Of a stretch of 64,000 bases of DNA, positions 8,846 to 16,903 are shown one piece after another. The stretch is from JAWLHK01 sp041690355 [NCBI: bacterium] (GTDB lineage Bacteria > J088 > JAWLBW01), in assembly GCA_041690355.1 (NCBI GenBank), contig JAWLHK010000017.1, forward strand, positions 1-64,000, written 5' to 3'. Below the pieces are notes generated by a model. The model was not told where the DNA came from. It saw only the letters and a list, made by a program, of their open reading frames with translations, and ran no database searches. Each line of letters begins with the position of its first letter. Position 1 is the first letter of the stretch. Both the position numbers and the translations under genes were made by a program.

Positions 8846-9426
8846 GGAAGCCTCGCGTAGCCGGCGTCGGACTGCAAATCGATCGGGACGTCGAACATCA
8901 GGCGTCCTTCGAGGCGCCCTTCGGCATTGACGTGCGTGCGCAGGCCCGGTTCGATGGCCGGAACGAAACGCGCATTGAAGACATTGACGGCGTCATAGAT
9001 GAGTCGTTTTGCCTGCCCGGCGACCAGAGTCCCGCCGACGGCCAGCACGCCGCCCGAGATGATGACCGCCCAGGAGCCGGGCTGCCGGCCGGGATCTGTC
9101 CCCTCGCGAAGACGATACCACGTACCGCCGGCAAACATGGCGGTTCCGAGCAGAGAAACCGAATTCGCCGTCGTCGCCCAGTACCGGTAGCGCCGGGCGA
9201 GCGCCTGGGCTTCGGGAACGCCGCGAAAAGCCTTTTCGAGCCCCCAGCCCGTGAACGACCAGTACTCCTGCTCGCGGCCATGCCGGAAGAGAACCGGATT
9301 GCCCCAGAGGTTGATGCTCGTCTCGATGGGCGGCGGGTGCGCCGCCACCGGCGCGGCGGTGGCGAACAGCAGGCCGGCGGCCGCCAGCAGCAGGCGCAGG
9401 CAGAACGGGTGACGGCCGACCATCAT
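8842..9426 (-). CDS. Secreted hypothetical protein with signal peptide
   Basis: A 194-residue protein with a clear Sec signal (CLRLLLAAAGLLFATAAPVAA). The mature part contains two short hydrophobic stretches (SVSLLGTAMFAGGTWY and AVIISGGVLAVGGTLVAG, residues about 88-140) that could span a membrane or pack as helices. The ending, DVPIDLQSDAGY, is polar. I do not recognise the family. Four-base ATGA-type overlaps with both neighbours place it in one transcript with a polytopic membrane protein and the M23 peptidase, which suggests a cell-envelope role. Confidence 0.65.
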   Translation of the reverse strand: MMVGRHPFCLRLLLAAAGLLFATAAPVAAHPPPIETSINLWGNPVLFRHGREQEYWSFTGWGLEKAFRGVPEAQALARRYRYWATTANSVSLLGTAMFAGGTWYRLREGTDPGRQPGSWAVIISGGVLAVGGTLVAGQAKRLIYDAVNVFNARFVPAIEPGLRTHVNAEGRLEGRLMFDVPIDLQSDAGYARLP

Positions 9427-10070
9427 CCCATGCGCATGCGGATGATTTCCGGCGGCGGGATGAGGGAGCCGGGGATAATCTCGTACATGAAGATCATGAA
9501 GCCGAGCAGCAGCACGCTGAAGACGGCGAACCAGACGACCGCCTGCCGGTTGCCTGCGATCTCGTCATCTTGGCGGATCATCCAGGCGACTGCCGCGCCC
9601 ATCGCGAAGAGAAGTGAGAGATAGATGAGAAACATCGGGCTCCCCTGCGGAACGATCTGCCGGCCGCTGCTGCCGAAGGCCAGCAGGTTGCGCGTGCTCT
9701 TGGCGAGGATCGTCACGATGAGCACCGACACGCCCGAACCGATGGCGGTCGCGCCGACGGCGAGCGTGCGCAGCGAAGACTGCGGGCGCGTGAAGGGGAG
9801 CGCCATGGCCAGAAGGGCGGGGAGCAGCGCGAGCAGAGCCGCGAAGCCTACCGTCCAGCTGCCGGTGCGCGCCGCCTCGATGAGCACGAGGGCACCGTTG
9901 CGCGTCGTGCCGAGCACGGTGACCCAGGGGACGAGCAGAAACGACAGGGCGCCGAAGAGCCCCGCCACGGCCGCCAGCCACAGCCACCCGGCGGCCAGGA
10001 TCGCAGCCTGGGGCGCCACGGCCGCCGACTCGGTCCGGCCCGTCTGTATGCGCTTCTTCTTCTTCGCCAT
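9423..10070 (-). CDS. Polytopic membrane protein, first gene of envelope operon
   Basis: A 215-residue protein of unknown function. ATG 10070 is chosen because GGGAGG stands seven bases upstream and the product then begins with a basic cytoplasmic tail (MAKKKKRIQTG). Five to six hydrophobic helices follow, for example AAGWLWLAAVAGLFGALSFL and AVVWFAVFSVLLLGFMIFMY. The spacing and short loops resemble small integral envelope proteins, but there are no diagnostic residues. It leads the operon with the secreted protein and the M23 peptidase and has a good promoter at 10129-10100. Confidence 0.65.
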   Translation of the reverse strand: MAKKKKRIQTGRTESAAVAPQAAILAAGWLWLAAVAGLFGALSFLLVPWVTVLGTTRNGALVLIEAARTGSWTVGFAALLALLPALLAMALPFTRPQSSLRTLAVGATAIGSGVSVLIVTILAKSTRNLLAFGSSGRQIVPQGSPMFLIYLSLLFAMGAAVAWMIRQDDEIAGNRQAVVWFAVFSVLLLGFMIFMYEIIPGSLIPPPEIIRMRMG

Positions 10071-10099
10071 GCTGCCTCCCGGGGCCCGCAAAAGAAGTC

Positions 10100-10129
10100 A
10101 GGATACCCAAGCCCCTTTCTCCGTGTCAA
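10100..10129 (-). promoter_or_regulatory. Sigma-70 promoter of the envelope operon
   Basis: On the minus strand TTGACA (10129-10124) is followed by an 18-base spacer and TATCCT (10105-10100). Transcription should start near 10093, leaving a short leader that includes the GGGAGG ribosome site before ATG 10070. A second, oppositely oriented TTTGACA lies at 10163-10169, forming an inverted pair, but I see no -10 for it. Confidence 0.65.
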
Positions 10130-10241
10130 ATCGGGCGGGGAACCCCGGACGGCCGATTTTCGGTTTGACATCAGGCACTTGGGGCGAAGGGGCCCGTGCG
10201 GGAGCGCCCCCGGCCTCGTGCAGCCTACCGCTTGGTAGAGC

Positions 10242-10271
10242 TTGCGTAGAGTCGGGCGGTTACGGTATAAA
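10242..10271 (+). promoter_or_regulatory. Sigma-70 promoter of the MaoC gene
   Basis: TTGCGT (10242-10247), an 18-base spacer and TATAAA (10266-10271) form a reasonable promoter. The ATG of the MaoC protein is at 10321 with AAGGAG about nine bases upstream. The other bases of the 250-base gap between the divergent genes hold no frame that I can support. Confidence 0.6.
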
Positions 10272-10320
10272 CAACACTTTCATCCGCTCGTTTACCCGCC
10301 TTGGCCAAGGAGTTGTTGCC

Positions 10321-11178
10321 ATGCCTTTGAACAAAGCCCTCGTCGGCAAGAAGTATCCCCCGCAGGAGTATGCGGTCACGCTGGAGGCGACCGAGAAGTA
10401 CGCGCGCGCCTACAACGAGAACAACCCGGCTTTCTACGGCGGCGCAGCCATCGCCCCGCCGCAGTTCGGCGTCGTCTACATCTGGATGGCCATGGGCCAG
10501 CCCATGTTCGATGTCGAGCTCCACGGCAGCGAAGAGCAGCAGGGCAAGAACCTGATGCGCCTGCTGCACGGCGAGCAGGACATGCGCTTCGGCGTTCCGG
10601 TGCGTCCGGGCGACAAGATCACGACCACCTCGTTCGTCGAGGGGATTGAAGAGAAGGAATCGGGCGACATTCTGCGCGTCGGGCTTTCGAGCGTGAACCA
10701 GAACGGCGAGAAGGTGCTCGACGCCATCGGCACCATGTTCATCCGCGGCAAGAGCAAGGGGGCCGGCGGCGGCGCCCCGGCGCCCGAGGCCGAGCGCGGC
10801 GCCCCGGACTTCACCTACTCGCAGAAGATCGACCCCGACCAGACGCATCGCTACGCCGAGGCTTCGGGCGATCACAACCCGATTCACACCGACCCGATGA
10901 TGGCCCAGATGGCCGGCCTGCCCGGCATCATCGTGCACGGCCTGTGCACGATGGCCATCGCCAGCAAGGGGGTCATCGACAAGGCCGCCGGCGGCAACCC
11001 CGAGAAGCTCAAGCGCTTCAAGGTCCGCTTCTCTAAGCCGGTGCTCCCCGAAGAGACGATTACCGTCGAGGCGTGGAAGAAGGGGACGCAAGGCGGCATC
11101 ACGACCTATGACTTCGTCGTGAAGAACAATGCCGGCGAAGAGGTCGTCAAGGACGGCGTTGCCGAGATCGCCGACTGA
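10321..11178 (+). CDS. Double-hotdog MaoC-like (R)-specific enoyl-CoA hydratase/dehydratase
   Basis: A 285-residue protein made of two hotdog folds. The N-terminal half resembles the FAS1-type dehydratase domain (ARAYNENNPAFYGGAAIAPPQF). The C-terminal half is a MaoC domain with the hydratase-2 signature YAEASGDHNPIHTDP, containing the catalytic Asp and His of the D-x(4)-H pattern. Such proteins hydrate (R)-3-hydroxyacyl/enoyl-CoA substrates in beta-oxidation or polyester metabolism. The frame is open far upstream (to 9625), but this is non-coding shadow. ATG 10321 follows a good AAGGAG and the promoter at 10242-10271. A cytoplasmic soluble enzyme; the exact chain length of the substrate cannot be read. 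Confidence 0.88.
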   Translation: MPLNKALVGKKYPPQEYAVTLEATEKYARAYNENNPAFYGGAAIAPPQFGVVYIWMAMGQPMFDVELHGSEEQQGKNLMRLLHGEQDMRFGVPVRPGDKITTTSFVEGIEEKESGDILRVGLSSVNQNGEKVLDAIGTMFIRGKSKGAGGGAPAPEAERGAPDFTYSQKIDPDQTHRYAEASGDHNPIHTDPMMAQMAGLPGIIVHGLCTMAIASKGVIDKAAGGNPEKLKRFKVRFSKPVLPEETITVEAWKKGTQGGITTYDFVVKNNAGEEVVKDGVAEIAD

Positions 11179-11183
11179 TCGGG

Positions 11184-11228
11184 TACACTGAACGTTTTTC
11201 CGGGAACGGGCCCCCCGGCCCGTTCCCG
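11184..11228 (+). promoter_or_regulatory. -10-like TACACT followed by a 12-bp perfect hairpin
   Basis: GGTACACT (hexamer 11184-11189) is followed by a perfect hairpin with arms at 11201-11212 and 11217-11228 and a CCCC loop. No T-tract follows, so it is not a standard Rho-independent terminator. Its place between a -10-like element and the GTG at 11246 makes it either the 3' end of the MaoC transcript or a structured leader of the next gene. The same order (ATCGGGTACA, hairpin, gene) recurs before metX. Confidence 0.4.
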
Positions 11229-11245
11229 CCGTCTCCGGAAGGGGG

Positions 11246-11827
11246 GTGAGGGCCACAGTTTTCCAGGATCTGACCGTCTGCATTCTGAGCGGGGCTCTCC
11301 TCGCCCTTAGCGCTCATCGGCAGCTTCGTGATGCGCCGTCGATCTTCTCGGGTCCCTACTTCCGGGAAACGGTCGCCTTCGCCTTTCTGATTTTTCTGCC
11401 GACGGGTCTCTTTTTCTACGTCCAGTGGCCCGACTGGTCCTGGCTCTACTTTGTGGATCCGGGGGCGGTGCCCGCCTGGCTCGCCGGATTCGTGTTGCTG
11501 ACGTATCCCCTTGCGGTGCTGGCGGGCTTCGTCGTAACAGCGGCTTTTGCCCGCGGCGATTCGCCCCGCATCGCCTGGGCCGTCCCCGCCGGGGCTGCGG
11601 CGGGTCTCGTGATCGTGACGGCGGTGGCCTTCGATCGCTTTCTGCACGCGACCACCTACGAGCGGTATCAGATTGCCCGCGGCGGCCGTTTCGAGTTCCC
11701 CCAGATCTGGGAGAGCACGGTCTGGATCGGGGCCATGCTCGGGGCCGGCATCTTCGTCGGTGTTCCGCTCCTCTACCTGATCGCCCGCAATCTGCGACCG
11801 ACCCCCTCGGCATCCCCGTCCGAATAG
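11246..11827 (+). CDS. Integral membrane protein, function unknown
   Basis: A 193-residue protein starting at GTG 11246, directly after a GGAAGGGGG purine run. Four to five hydrophobic helices are visible (for example TVAFAFLIFLPTGLFFYV, LAGFVLLTYPLAVLAGFVV, IAWAVPAGAAAGLVIVTAVA and TVWIGAMLGAGIFVGVPLLY). It has no transporter or enzyme signature that I know. It lies 67 bases after the MaoC gene and before a metallo-beta-lactamase-fold lipoprotein, all on the plus strand, but the gaps do not force an operon. Confidence 0.6.
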   Translation: MRATVFQDLTVCILSGALLALSAHRQLRDAPSIFSGPYFRETVAFAFLIFLPTGLFFYVQWPDWSWLYFVDPGAVPAWLAGFVLLTYPLAVLAGFVVTAAFARGDSPRIAWAVPAGAAAGLVIVTAVAFDRFLHATTYERYQIARGGRFEFPQIWESTVWIGAMLGAGIFVGVPLLYLIARNLRPTPSASPSE

Positions 11828-11881
11828 CCTTTTCGGCGCTCACCCGTTGCACGCGCCGGTGATCCCCGCCATGATGAGATC

Positions 11882-12805
11882 ATGCGTCGGTGGTTGACCG
11901 TTTTCATTGCCGGCACCCTGCTCACCGCGGCCTGCGCGCCGAGGATCGCCGTCGCGCCGGAAACGCGGGCGGGCCAGGAGGCGATTCGCGTCGTGCGCGC
12001 CGGGCATGCGACCGTGTGGGTCGACGTGGCCGGTTTCCGGGTGCTCACCGATCCGCTCTTCGTCGGCTGGCTCTGGTTCTTCCCGCGCAACGAGGCGCTC
12101 GGCCTCGATCCGGCGGCGCTCCCGCCCGTCGACGCGGCCGTCATCAGCCATTCGCACATGGATCATTTCGATCCGTGGAGCCTGGCGCAGATGCCCGCCG
12201 GCGTTCCCGTCTTCTTTCCGCCCGAAAGCGCCCGTTACCACGCGTGGATCGCGCCGCGGCCGGCGGTCGAGTTCGCCTGGTGGCAGACGCGCGAGGTCGT
12301 CAACCGCGGCGGCATCGTGGCGCGCATCACCTCGGTTCCCGCCGCGCACTGGGGCGGTCGGCTCGGCTTCGACGGGGCGTGGAACGACACCTACGGCAGC
12401 TGGATCATCGAGGCAGGGGGGCGCACCGTGTATTTCGCAGGGGATACGGGCTGGGACGAGGCCTTATTCCGCGAAATTGCGCGGCGCTTCCCGCGCATCG
12501 ATCTGGCGCTCATCCCCATCGGTCCGACGGGCGGGCGCGACACCACGCGGTTCAAGCGTTTTCACATCGGCCCGCCCGAGGCCATCCGGCTCGCCGGCCT
12601 GCTGCAGGCGCGCCGCTGGATTCCCATTCACTACGGTGCGTTCCGCCAGGGGCCGCTCCCCGCCGACGAGCCGCTGCACTGGCTGCGCGAGCTGATTGAC
12701 GGCCGCGAAGAGGAGCTGCGCGTGACGCTTCTCGAGCCCGGGCAGGCAGTGGCCATCGACGACACGCGGGTCGCCATGACCGAGCGCGCGAGCGACCGGC
12801 CGTGA
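11882..12805 (+). CDS. Metallo-beta-lactamase-fold lipoprotein, UlaG/NAPE-PLD-like
   Basis: A 307-residue predicted hydrolase. The N-terminus (MRRWLTVFIAGTLLTAAC) looks like a lipoprotein signal, with Cys18 as the lipidation site. The metal-binding motif SHSHMDHFD (HxHxDH) is intact near residue 93. Further ligands are the histidine of PAAHWGGR, the aspartate of YFAGDTGWD and the histidine of IPIHYGAF. This set matches the UlaG and NAPE-PLD-like branch of the MBL superfamily, which cleaves phosphodiester or lactone bonds in lipids or metabolites. An envelope location would fit a phospholipid substrate, but that is inference. It stands alone, followed by a promoter-like sequence for the next cluster. 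Confidence 0.85.
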   Translation: MRRWLTVFIAGTLLTAACAPRIAVAPETRAGQEAIRVVRAGHATVWVDVAGFRVLTDPLFVGWLWFFPRNEALGLDPAALPPVDAAVISHSHMDHFDPWSLAQMPAGVPVFFPPESARYHAWIAPRPAVEFAWWQTREVVNRGGIVARITSVPAAHWGGRLGFDGAWNDTYGSWIIEAGGRTVYFAGDTGWDEALFREIARRFPRIDLALIPIGPTGGRDTTRFKRFHIGPPEAIRLAGLLQARRWIPIHYGAFRQGPLPADEPLHWLRELIDGREEELRVTLLEPGQAVAIDDTRVAMTERASDRP

Positions 12806-12909
12806 CCGCCCGGCGCGCCGCGTCCTGATTCCGCCGCCGGATGAAGTTCTGCAAAAGGGCGGCGACTGCCGCGCAAACCGATTGCTGGTGAGCGAGGGGG
12901 GCCGGTTGT

Positions 12910-12915
12910 TATACT
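12910..12915 (+). promoter_or_regulatory. -10 element for leaderless start of the GMC cluster
   Basis: TATACT (12910-12915) is followed by seven bases and ATG 12923. There is no Shine-Dalgarno sequence, so transcription and translation probably begin at nearly the same base. Confidence 0.5.
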
Positions 12916-12922
12916 AAGCCCC

Positions 12923-13513
12923 ATGCTGCCTTCGGCCGACCACACCCCTTCACGCCGCGAGTTCCTGCGCAGGAGTTTCGGGGGGAGCCTGTTGCTCGCC
13001 GCCGGCGGCCTGCTCCCCGCCGGGTGCGGCGGCTACCCCAACCGCGAAGGCGAGACGCTGCAGGTGCTCGACGTGAAGTCGGCGCGCATCGTCGACGCCA
13101 TTGCCGACGCCATGATTCTCGAGACTGAGAACGCGCCGCTCCCCCGCCCGAGCCGTCTCGGGATCGCCGCGCGGGTCGACGGCATGCTGGCCGGCATTCA
13201 CCCGGCCATCCAGGATCAGACCGTGCTCCTCTTTCGCGTGTTCGAACACGCCACGCTGCCGTTCGGCCTGCGGGCTTCGCGGTTCACGAAACTGCCGCAT
13301 GCAGAACAGCGTGCGTATCTTCTCGGCTGGGCCGACTCGCGCCTCGAGTTCCGCCGCATGGCCTTTCAGGCCCTGAAGATGTTCGTTTACGCCACCTACT
13401 ACACGTTCGATGAGACCTGGGCGCACGTGGGCTACGACGGCCCGTGGGTGGGCCGCTTCGAGATTCCCCCGTTCGCACCGCCTCTCGACGGAAGCACAGA
13501 TCATGAACGCTGA
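12923..13513 (+). CDS. Tat-exported small subunit partner of GMC oxidoreductase
   Basis: A 196-residue protein with a twin-arginine signal: SRREFLRRSF followed by GSLLLAAGGLLPAGC. The cysteine at the end of the hydrophobic segment could also be a lipobox. The mature part is helical and resembles the gluconate 2-dehydrogenase subunit 3 type of accessory protein that commonly accompanies GMC dehydrogenases. Its role would be to carry or stabilise the FAD subunit, which itself lacks a signal. The start of the GMC gene overlaps its last 11 bases, so the two are co-translated. The leaderless -10 just upstream makes this the first gene of a three-gene cluster. Confidence 0.72.
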   Translation: MLPSADHTPSRREFLRRSFGGSLLLAAGGLLPAGCGGYPNREGETLQVLDVKSARIVDAIADAMILETENAPLPRPSRLGIAARVDGMLAGIHPAIQDQTVLLFRVFEHATLPFGLRASRFTKLPHAEQRAYLLGWADSRLEFRRMAFQALKMFVYATYYTFDETWAHVGYDGPWVGRFEIPPFAPPLDGSTDHER

Positions 13514-15056
13514 CAGCCCCATGACCCCACCGCAGAGCGCCCCCACCGGCGGCGTCATTGAGACGCAGGCGGTGATCGTGGGCAGCGGCGCGGCGGGGGC
13601 CGTGCTCGCCAAAGAACTGGCCGAAGCGGGGATCGACGTCGTCGTGCTCGAAGCGGGAGCCTGGCATGTGCCCGAGCGCGACTTCAACCAGCGCGAAGAG
13701 ACCATGCTCGGGCGCCTCTTCTACGATCAGGGCGCACGCACGACCACCGACCTCGGCGTTACGATCATGCACGGCCGCGGCGTCGGGGGGAGCACCGTGC
13801 ACAACATCAGCCTCTGCATGGCCCCGGTGGCCGGCATCCTCGATCGCTGGGCCGAAGAGTACGGCCTGATGGGGATGCGCGCGCCCGATCTGGAGCCGGC
13901 GGTGCGGCGCGTCTGGGACCATCTGGGGATCAATCCGATTGCGCCCGAGCACATCAACGCGAACAACCGCATGGTGCAGCAGGGGGCCGAGCGCCTGGGC
14001 TGGCGGGGCTTCATTCCGCACCACAACCGGGTCGACTGCCTGCAGACCGGGTTCTGCATCCTGGGCTGCACGTACAACCGCAAGCAGAGCATGCTCATCA
14101 CCTACGTGCCGCGGGCGCAGCGGGCGGGGGCGCGCATCTACCCGCACGCGCGGGCGGCCCGGGTGCTGGTCGAGGGCGATCGGGCCGTCGGCGTCGAGGT
14201 CGAAGCGCTCGATCCGCAGACCGGCACCGTGCGCAACACGTTCACGGTGCGGGCCAGGAGCGTCATTCTCTCGGCCGGGGCGCTGCTCTCGCCGGCGCTG
14301 CTGCTGAAGAGCGGCCTGGCGAATTCCTCCGGCCTGCTCGGCAAGCGCCTCCATCTGCACCCCAGCGTCGTCGTCGGGGGCATCTTCGACGAACGCATCG
14401 AAGGCTGGCGCGGCGTGCCGCAGACCTACATCGTCGACGAGTTCGCGCACTTCTACCGCAACGGCCACGACGGCTACCTGATCATTCCCGTCTTCGCCCA
14501 CCCGGGTACGGCGGCGGTCATGAGCCCGGCCACGGGCGCCGCCCACGCCTCGGTCATGGCCAGATATCCCTATCTCTCGGCGGCGGCCCCGATGGTGCAC
14601 GACGAGACGCACGGCACCCTCGACGTCCTGCGCGACGGCCGGCTCGAAGTCCGCTACTGGCCCAACGAGGGCGATCAGCGCTGGCTCATCGACGGCATCC
14701 GCCGCACCGCCGAGCTCTACTTCGCCGCCGGCGCCCGGGAGGTCATGCTCCCCTACGGCGAGGGGGTCCTGATCCGCTCGCCGCGCGAGCTCGATGTGGT
14801 CGAACGCCGGGGTATCCGCAAGTACGACGTCGCCGTGGCCAGCGTGCATCCGCAGGGTTCGGCGCCGATGTCGGCCGACCCGAAGCAGGGGATCGTCGAC
14901 GTCCACTGCGAAACGCACGATGTGCGCAATCTCTTTGTCTGCGATGCGAGCGTGTTCCCGACCAGCCTCGGGACGCCGCCGATGGTGCCGACGGCGGCCG
15001 TCGCCGCGCACACCGCGGCCTGGATGGTGGGCGAACGCCGGAGGTTGTTCGAATGA
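13503..15056 (+). CDS. GMC-family FAD-dependent oxidoreductase
   Basis: The frame is open earlier, but ATG 13503 overlaps the previous gene by only 11 bases and gives a 517-residue protein that begins close to the FAD-binding motif GSGAAGAVLAKEL. It also has the GMC signatures MHGRGVGGSTVHN and the cysteine-rich CLQTGFCILGC typical of the long-chain alcohol/steroid-type branch. The conserved histidine region is VASVHPQGSAPMS, and the C-terminal FAD contact is CDASVFPTSLGTPPM. It should oxidise an alcohol group. No signal peptide is present, so it may be exported by hitch-hiking on the Tat-signal partner encoded just upstream. Its stop overlaps the next gene by four bases. Confidence 0.9.
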   Translation: MNADSPMTPPQSAPTGGVIETQAVIVGSGAAGAVLAKELAEAGIDVVVLEAGAWHVPERDFNQREETMLGRLFYDQGARTTTDLGVTIMHGRGVGGSTVHNISLCMAPVAGILDRWAEEYGLMGMRAPDLEPAVRRVWDHLGINPIAPEHINANNRMVQQGAERLGWRGFIPHHNRVDCLQTGFCILGCTYNRKQSMLITYVPRAQRAGARIYPHARAARVLVEGDRAVGVEVEALDPQTGTVRNTFTVRARSVILSAGALLSPALLLKSGLANSSGLLGKRLHLHPSVVVGGIFDERIEGWRGVPQTYIVDEFAHFYRNGHDGYLIIPVFAHPGTAAVMSPATGAAHASVMARYPYLSAAAPMVHDETHGTLDVLRDGRLEVRYWPNEGDQRWLIDGIRRTAELYFAAGAREVMLPYGEGVLIRSPRELDVVERRGIRKYDVAVASVHPQGSAPMSADPKQGIVDVHCETHDVRNLFVCDASVFPTSLGTPPMVPTAAVAAHTAAWMVGERRRLFE

Positions 15057-16282
15057 GCGGAACGGAAAAGAAGCTCACGCGCCGGCGCCTGCTGGCCTAC
15101 GGGGGCGCGGGGCTCGCGACCGTGGCCGCGTCGGGGGCCGGGGGCGCCTTCTACGTGCAGTCGCGTGTGAACAGCATCGTCCGGTTCGAGCCGGCCCGCG
15201 TGCGCGCGCAGTACCGCGAGATGCCGCATCCCCTCCTCGATCGCTTTCCGGGGCTGCGGGGCAAACTTCCCTGGATGCCGCTGGGAACGTTTCCGACGCC
15301 GGTGGAACTGCTGGTGACGAGCCCCGGGGATGGAAAGAAGCAGACTCGGCTCTACGCGAAGCGCGACGATCTGAGTTCGCCCCTCTACGGGGGAAACAAG
15401 GTGCGCAAGCTCGAGCACGTGCTCGCCGAGGCGCAGCTGCTCGGTGCCCGTTCGCTGCTCACGGTGGGCGGGCTCGGCTCGAATCAATGCCTGGCCACGG
15501 CCATTCACGGCGCCCGGCTGGGGATGAAGACCGACCTGTGCCTCTTCGATCAGCCGATCACCGAGCACGTGCGACAGAATCTGCTGGGCGACGCGGCCGC
15601 GGGCGCGAGATTCGTCTACGCGGGGAGCTACGTGGGCACGGCCGTGGCGGGCATCCGGCGCTACCTTGCGCGCCGCGGCGAAGACGTCAGACCCTATTAC
15701 ATCCCCCCCGGCGCGACCAGTCCGCTGGGCGACATCGGCTACGTCTCGGCAGCCTTCGAGCTGGCCGAGCAGGTGCGCTCGGGGGCGCTCTCCGAGCCCG
15801 ACACCCTCTTTGTCCCGGCCGGCAGCTGCGGTACGGCGGCCGGCCTGATCCTGGGGCTCAAACTGGCGGGTCTGCGCACGCGCGTGATGGCCGTGCGGGT
15901 CAGCGAGCCGATCGTGGTGCACGCTCCGCGCATCCGCTCGCTTGCGCTGCAGACGCTCGAGGCGCTCCGGGACCTCGATCCCGCCGTGCCCGCCGTCGAG
16001 ATTTCAACCGACGACTTCACGGTCGTGACCGAATATCTGGGCGACGGCTACGGGGCGCCGACCGAGGCCGCGCGCGACGCAGTGACGTGGGCCGCACCGC
16101 TGTTTCCGCAGGAAACCACGTATACCGGCAAGACGCTGGCGGCCTGCCTCGATCATGTGCGCGGCAAAACGGCGCGGGGCACGACGGTGCTGTTCTGGAA
16201 TACGCTCAACTCTGCGCCGGTCGCCACGGCGAGCCCGGCCGCGCTGCCGCCGGAGCTCCGCTTCGTGTTCGCTCCAGGCTGA
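15053..16282 (+). CDS. PLP enzyme of the ACC deaminase/D-cysteine desulfhydrase family with Tat-like signal
   Basis: A 409-residue member of the fold-type II PLP family. The cofactor lysine lies in YGGNKVRKLEHVL, as in ACC deaminase and D-cysteine desulfhydrase. The glycine-rich phosphate site is GSCGTAAGLILG. Unusually, the protein carries an N-terminal TRRRLLAYGGAGLA stretch followed by a hydrophobic segment. That is a twin-arginine-like signal or membrane anchor, so the folded enzyme may work outside the cytoplasm. About 70 extra residues precede the catalytic domain compared with cytosolic relatives. ATGA overlap with the GMC gene shows they are one operon. The substrate is unknown: an amine or amino acid made or used by the oxidoreductase is possible. 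Confidence 0.82.
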   Translation: MSGTEKKLTRRRLLAYGGAGLATVAASGAGGAFYVQSRVNSIVRFEPARVRAQYREMPHPLLDRFPGLRGKLPWMPLGTFPTPVELLVTSPGDGKKQTRLYAKRDDLSSPLYGGNKVRKLEHVLAEAQLLGARSLLTVGGLGSNQCLATAIHGARLGMKTDLCLFDQPITEHVRQNLLGDAAAGARFVYAGSYVGTAVAGIRRYLARRGEDVRPYYIPPGATSPLGDIGYVSAAFELAEQVRSGALSEPDTLFVPAGSCGTAAGLILGLKLAGLRTRVMAVRVSEPIVVHAPRIRSLALQTLEALRDLDPAVPAVEISTDDFTVVTEYLGDGYGAPTEAARDAVTWAAPLFPQETTYTGKTLAACLDHVRGKTARGTTVLFWNTLNSAPVATASPAALPPELRFVFAPG

Positions 16283-16324
16283 CCCGCGCGCCGCCCCGGT
16301 TCCCGGACGGCCTCTCCGACGGCC

Positions 16325-16456
16325 TCAGTGACCGACGAAGGCTTCGAGTACCGCTCCGACCACGGCCAGCGCCCAGCAGGCAGCCGCGGTCAGGATGACG
16401 ACTTTGGGAAAGTGGGAGGGCTTGACGGTCAGGTGCTCGGCGTTCTGTTCACTCAT
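16325..16456 (-). CDS. Small single-span membrane protein co-encoded with OsmC
   Basis: A 43-residue open frame. It starts with ATGAGTGA, whose last three bases (TGA, 16451-16449) are the stop codon of osmC in the other frame. The eight-base overlap and same strand imply translational coupling. The peptide begins with a polar MSEQNAEHLTVKPSHFPK, continues with one hydrophobic helix (VVILTAAACWALAVVGAVL) and ends EAFVGH. It is predicted to sit in the inner membrane. No family is recognised. The coupled start, clean membrane span and codon bias support a real gene. Confidence 0.6.
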   Translation of the reverse strand: MSEQNAEHLTVKPSHFPKVVILTAAACWALAVVGAVLEAFVGH

Positions 16457-16868
16457 GGATCTGCTCTTCGAGACGGGTAATCAGCTGCGGCGCACCCGAG
16501 AGGATACGATGCACCGGGCACTTTTCGGCGATGTCGATCAGCCGCTTCTTCTGCTCGGCGTCGAGGGGGCCGTACAGTTCCACGGTCCGCTCGATGCGAT
16601 CGGGATTTCCGGGGGTGCGCCGGGTGAGCGTCAGGTTGACCGCGATTTTTTCGAGCGGCCACTCCTTGCGCTGGGCGTACATGCTGACGGTCATGGCCGT
16701 GCAGCTGCCGTAGGCGGCCAGCAGCGCCTCTTCGGGCGACGGGGCTTCATCCTGGCCGCCGATCCCCGGCAGCACGTCGTGCAGGACTTCGTGCGGCCCC
16801 ACCGTGGCCCGCGTGGTCCAGTGCGAAGCTGCGTCCAGTTCGACGCGTGCGGAACGATCGGTTGCCAT
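16449..16868 (-). CDS. OsmC/Ohr-family protein (YhfA-like)
   Basis: A 139-residue OsmC-superfamily protein. The two redox cysteines of the family are visible in AYGSCTAMTVSMYA and AEKCPVHRILSG. The domain usually reduces organic hydroperoxides by a thiol mechanism; the YhfA-like branch to which the pattern fits is less well characterised. It has a leaderless-type promoter (-35 GTGACG, -10 TACAAT) ending six bases before the ATG. A 43-residue membrane peptide overlaps its 3' end and may share its regulation. Cytoplasmic. Confidence 0.88.
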   Translation of the reverse strand: MATDRSARVELDAASHWTTRATVGPHEVLHDVLPGIGGQDEAPSPEEALLAAYGSCTAMTVSMYAQRKEWPLEKIAVNLTLTRRTPGNPDRIERTVELYGPLDAEQKKRLIDIAEKCPVHRILSGAPQLITRLEEQIHE

Positions 16869-16874
16869 CGCAAC

Positions 16875-16903
16875 ATTGTACCTTGGGCGGCCGGCGGCGT
16901 CAC
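16875..16903 (-). promoter_or_regulatory. Leaderless promoter of osmC
   Basis: On the minus strand GTGACG (16903-16898), a 17-base spacer and TACAAT (16880-16875) are followed by only six bases before ATG 16868. There is no room for a ribosome-binding site, so a leaderless mRNA is predicted. Confidence 0.55.

Noticed and set aside
10163-10192. Second promoter on the plus strand at TTTGACA
   Set aside because: No acceptable -10 is found at 16-19 bases; the better promoter for the MaoC gene is at 10242-10271.
9625-10320. 5' extension of the MaoC frame to 9625
   Set aside because: It is antisense to the membrane protein gene and lies before a good promoter and ribosome site for ATG 10321.
11201-11228. 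Rho-independent terminator after the MaoC gene
   Set aside because: The hairpin is perfect but no T-tract follows in either direction; listed instead as a structured element.
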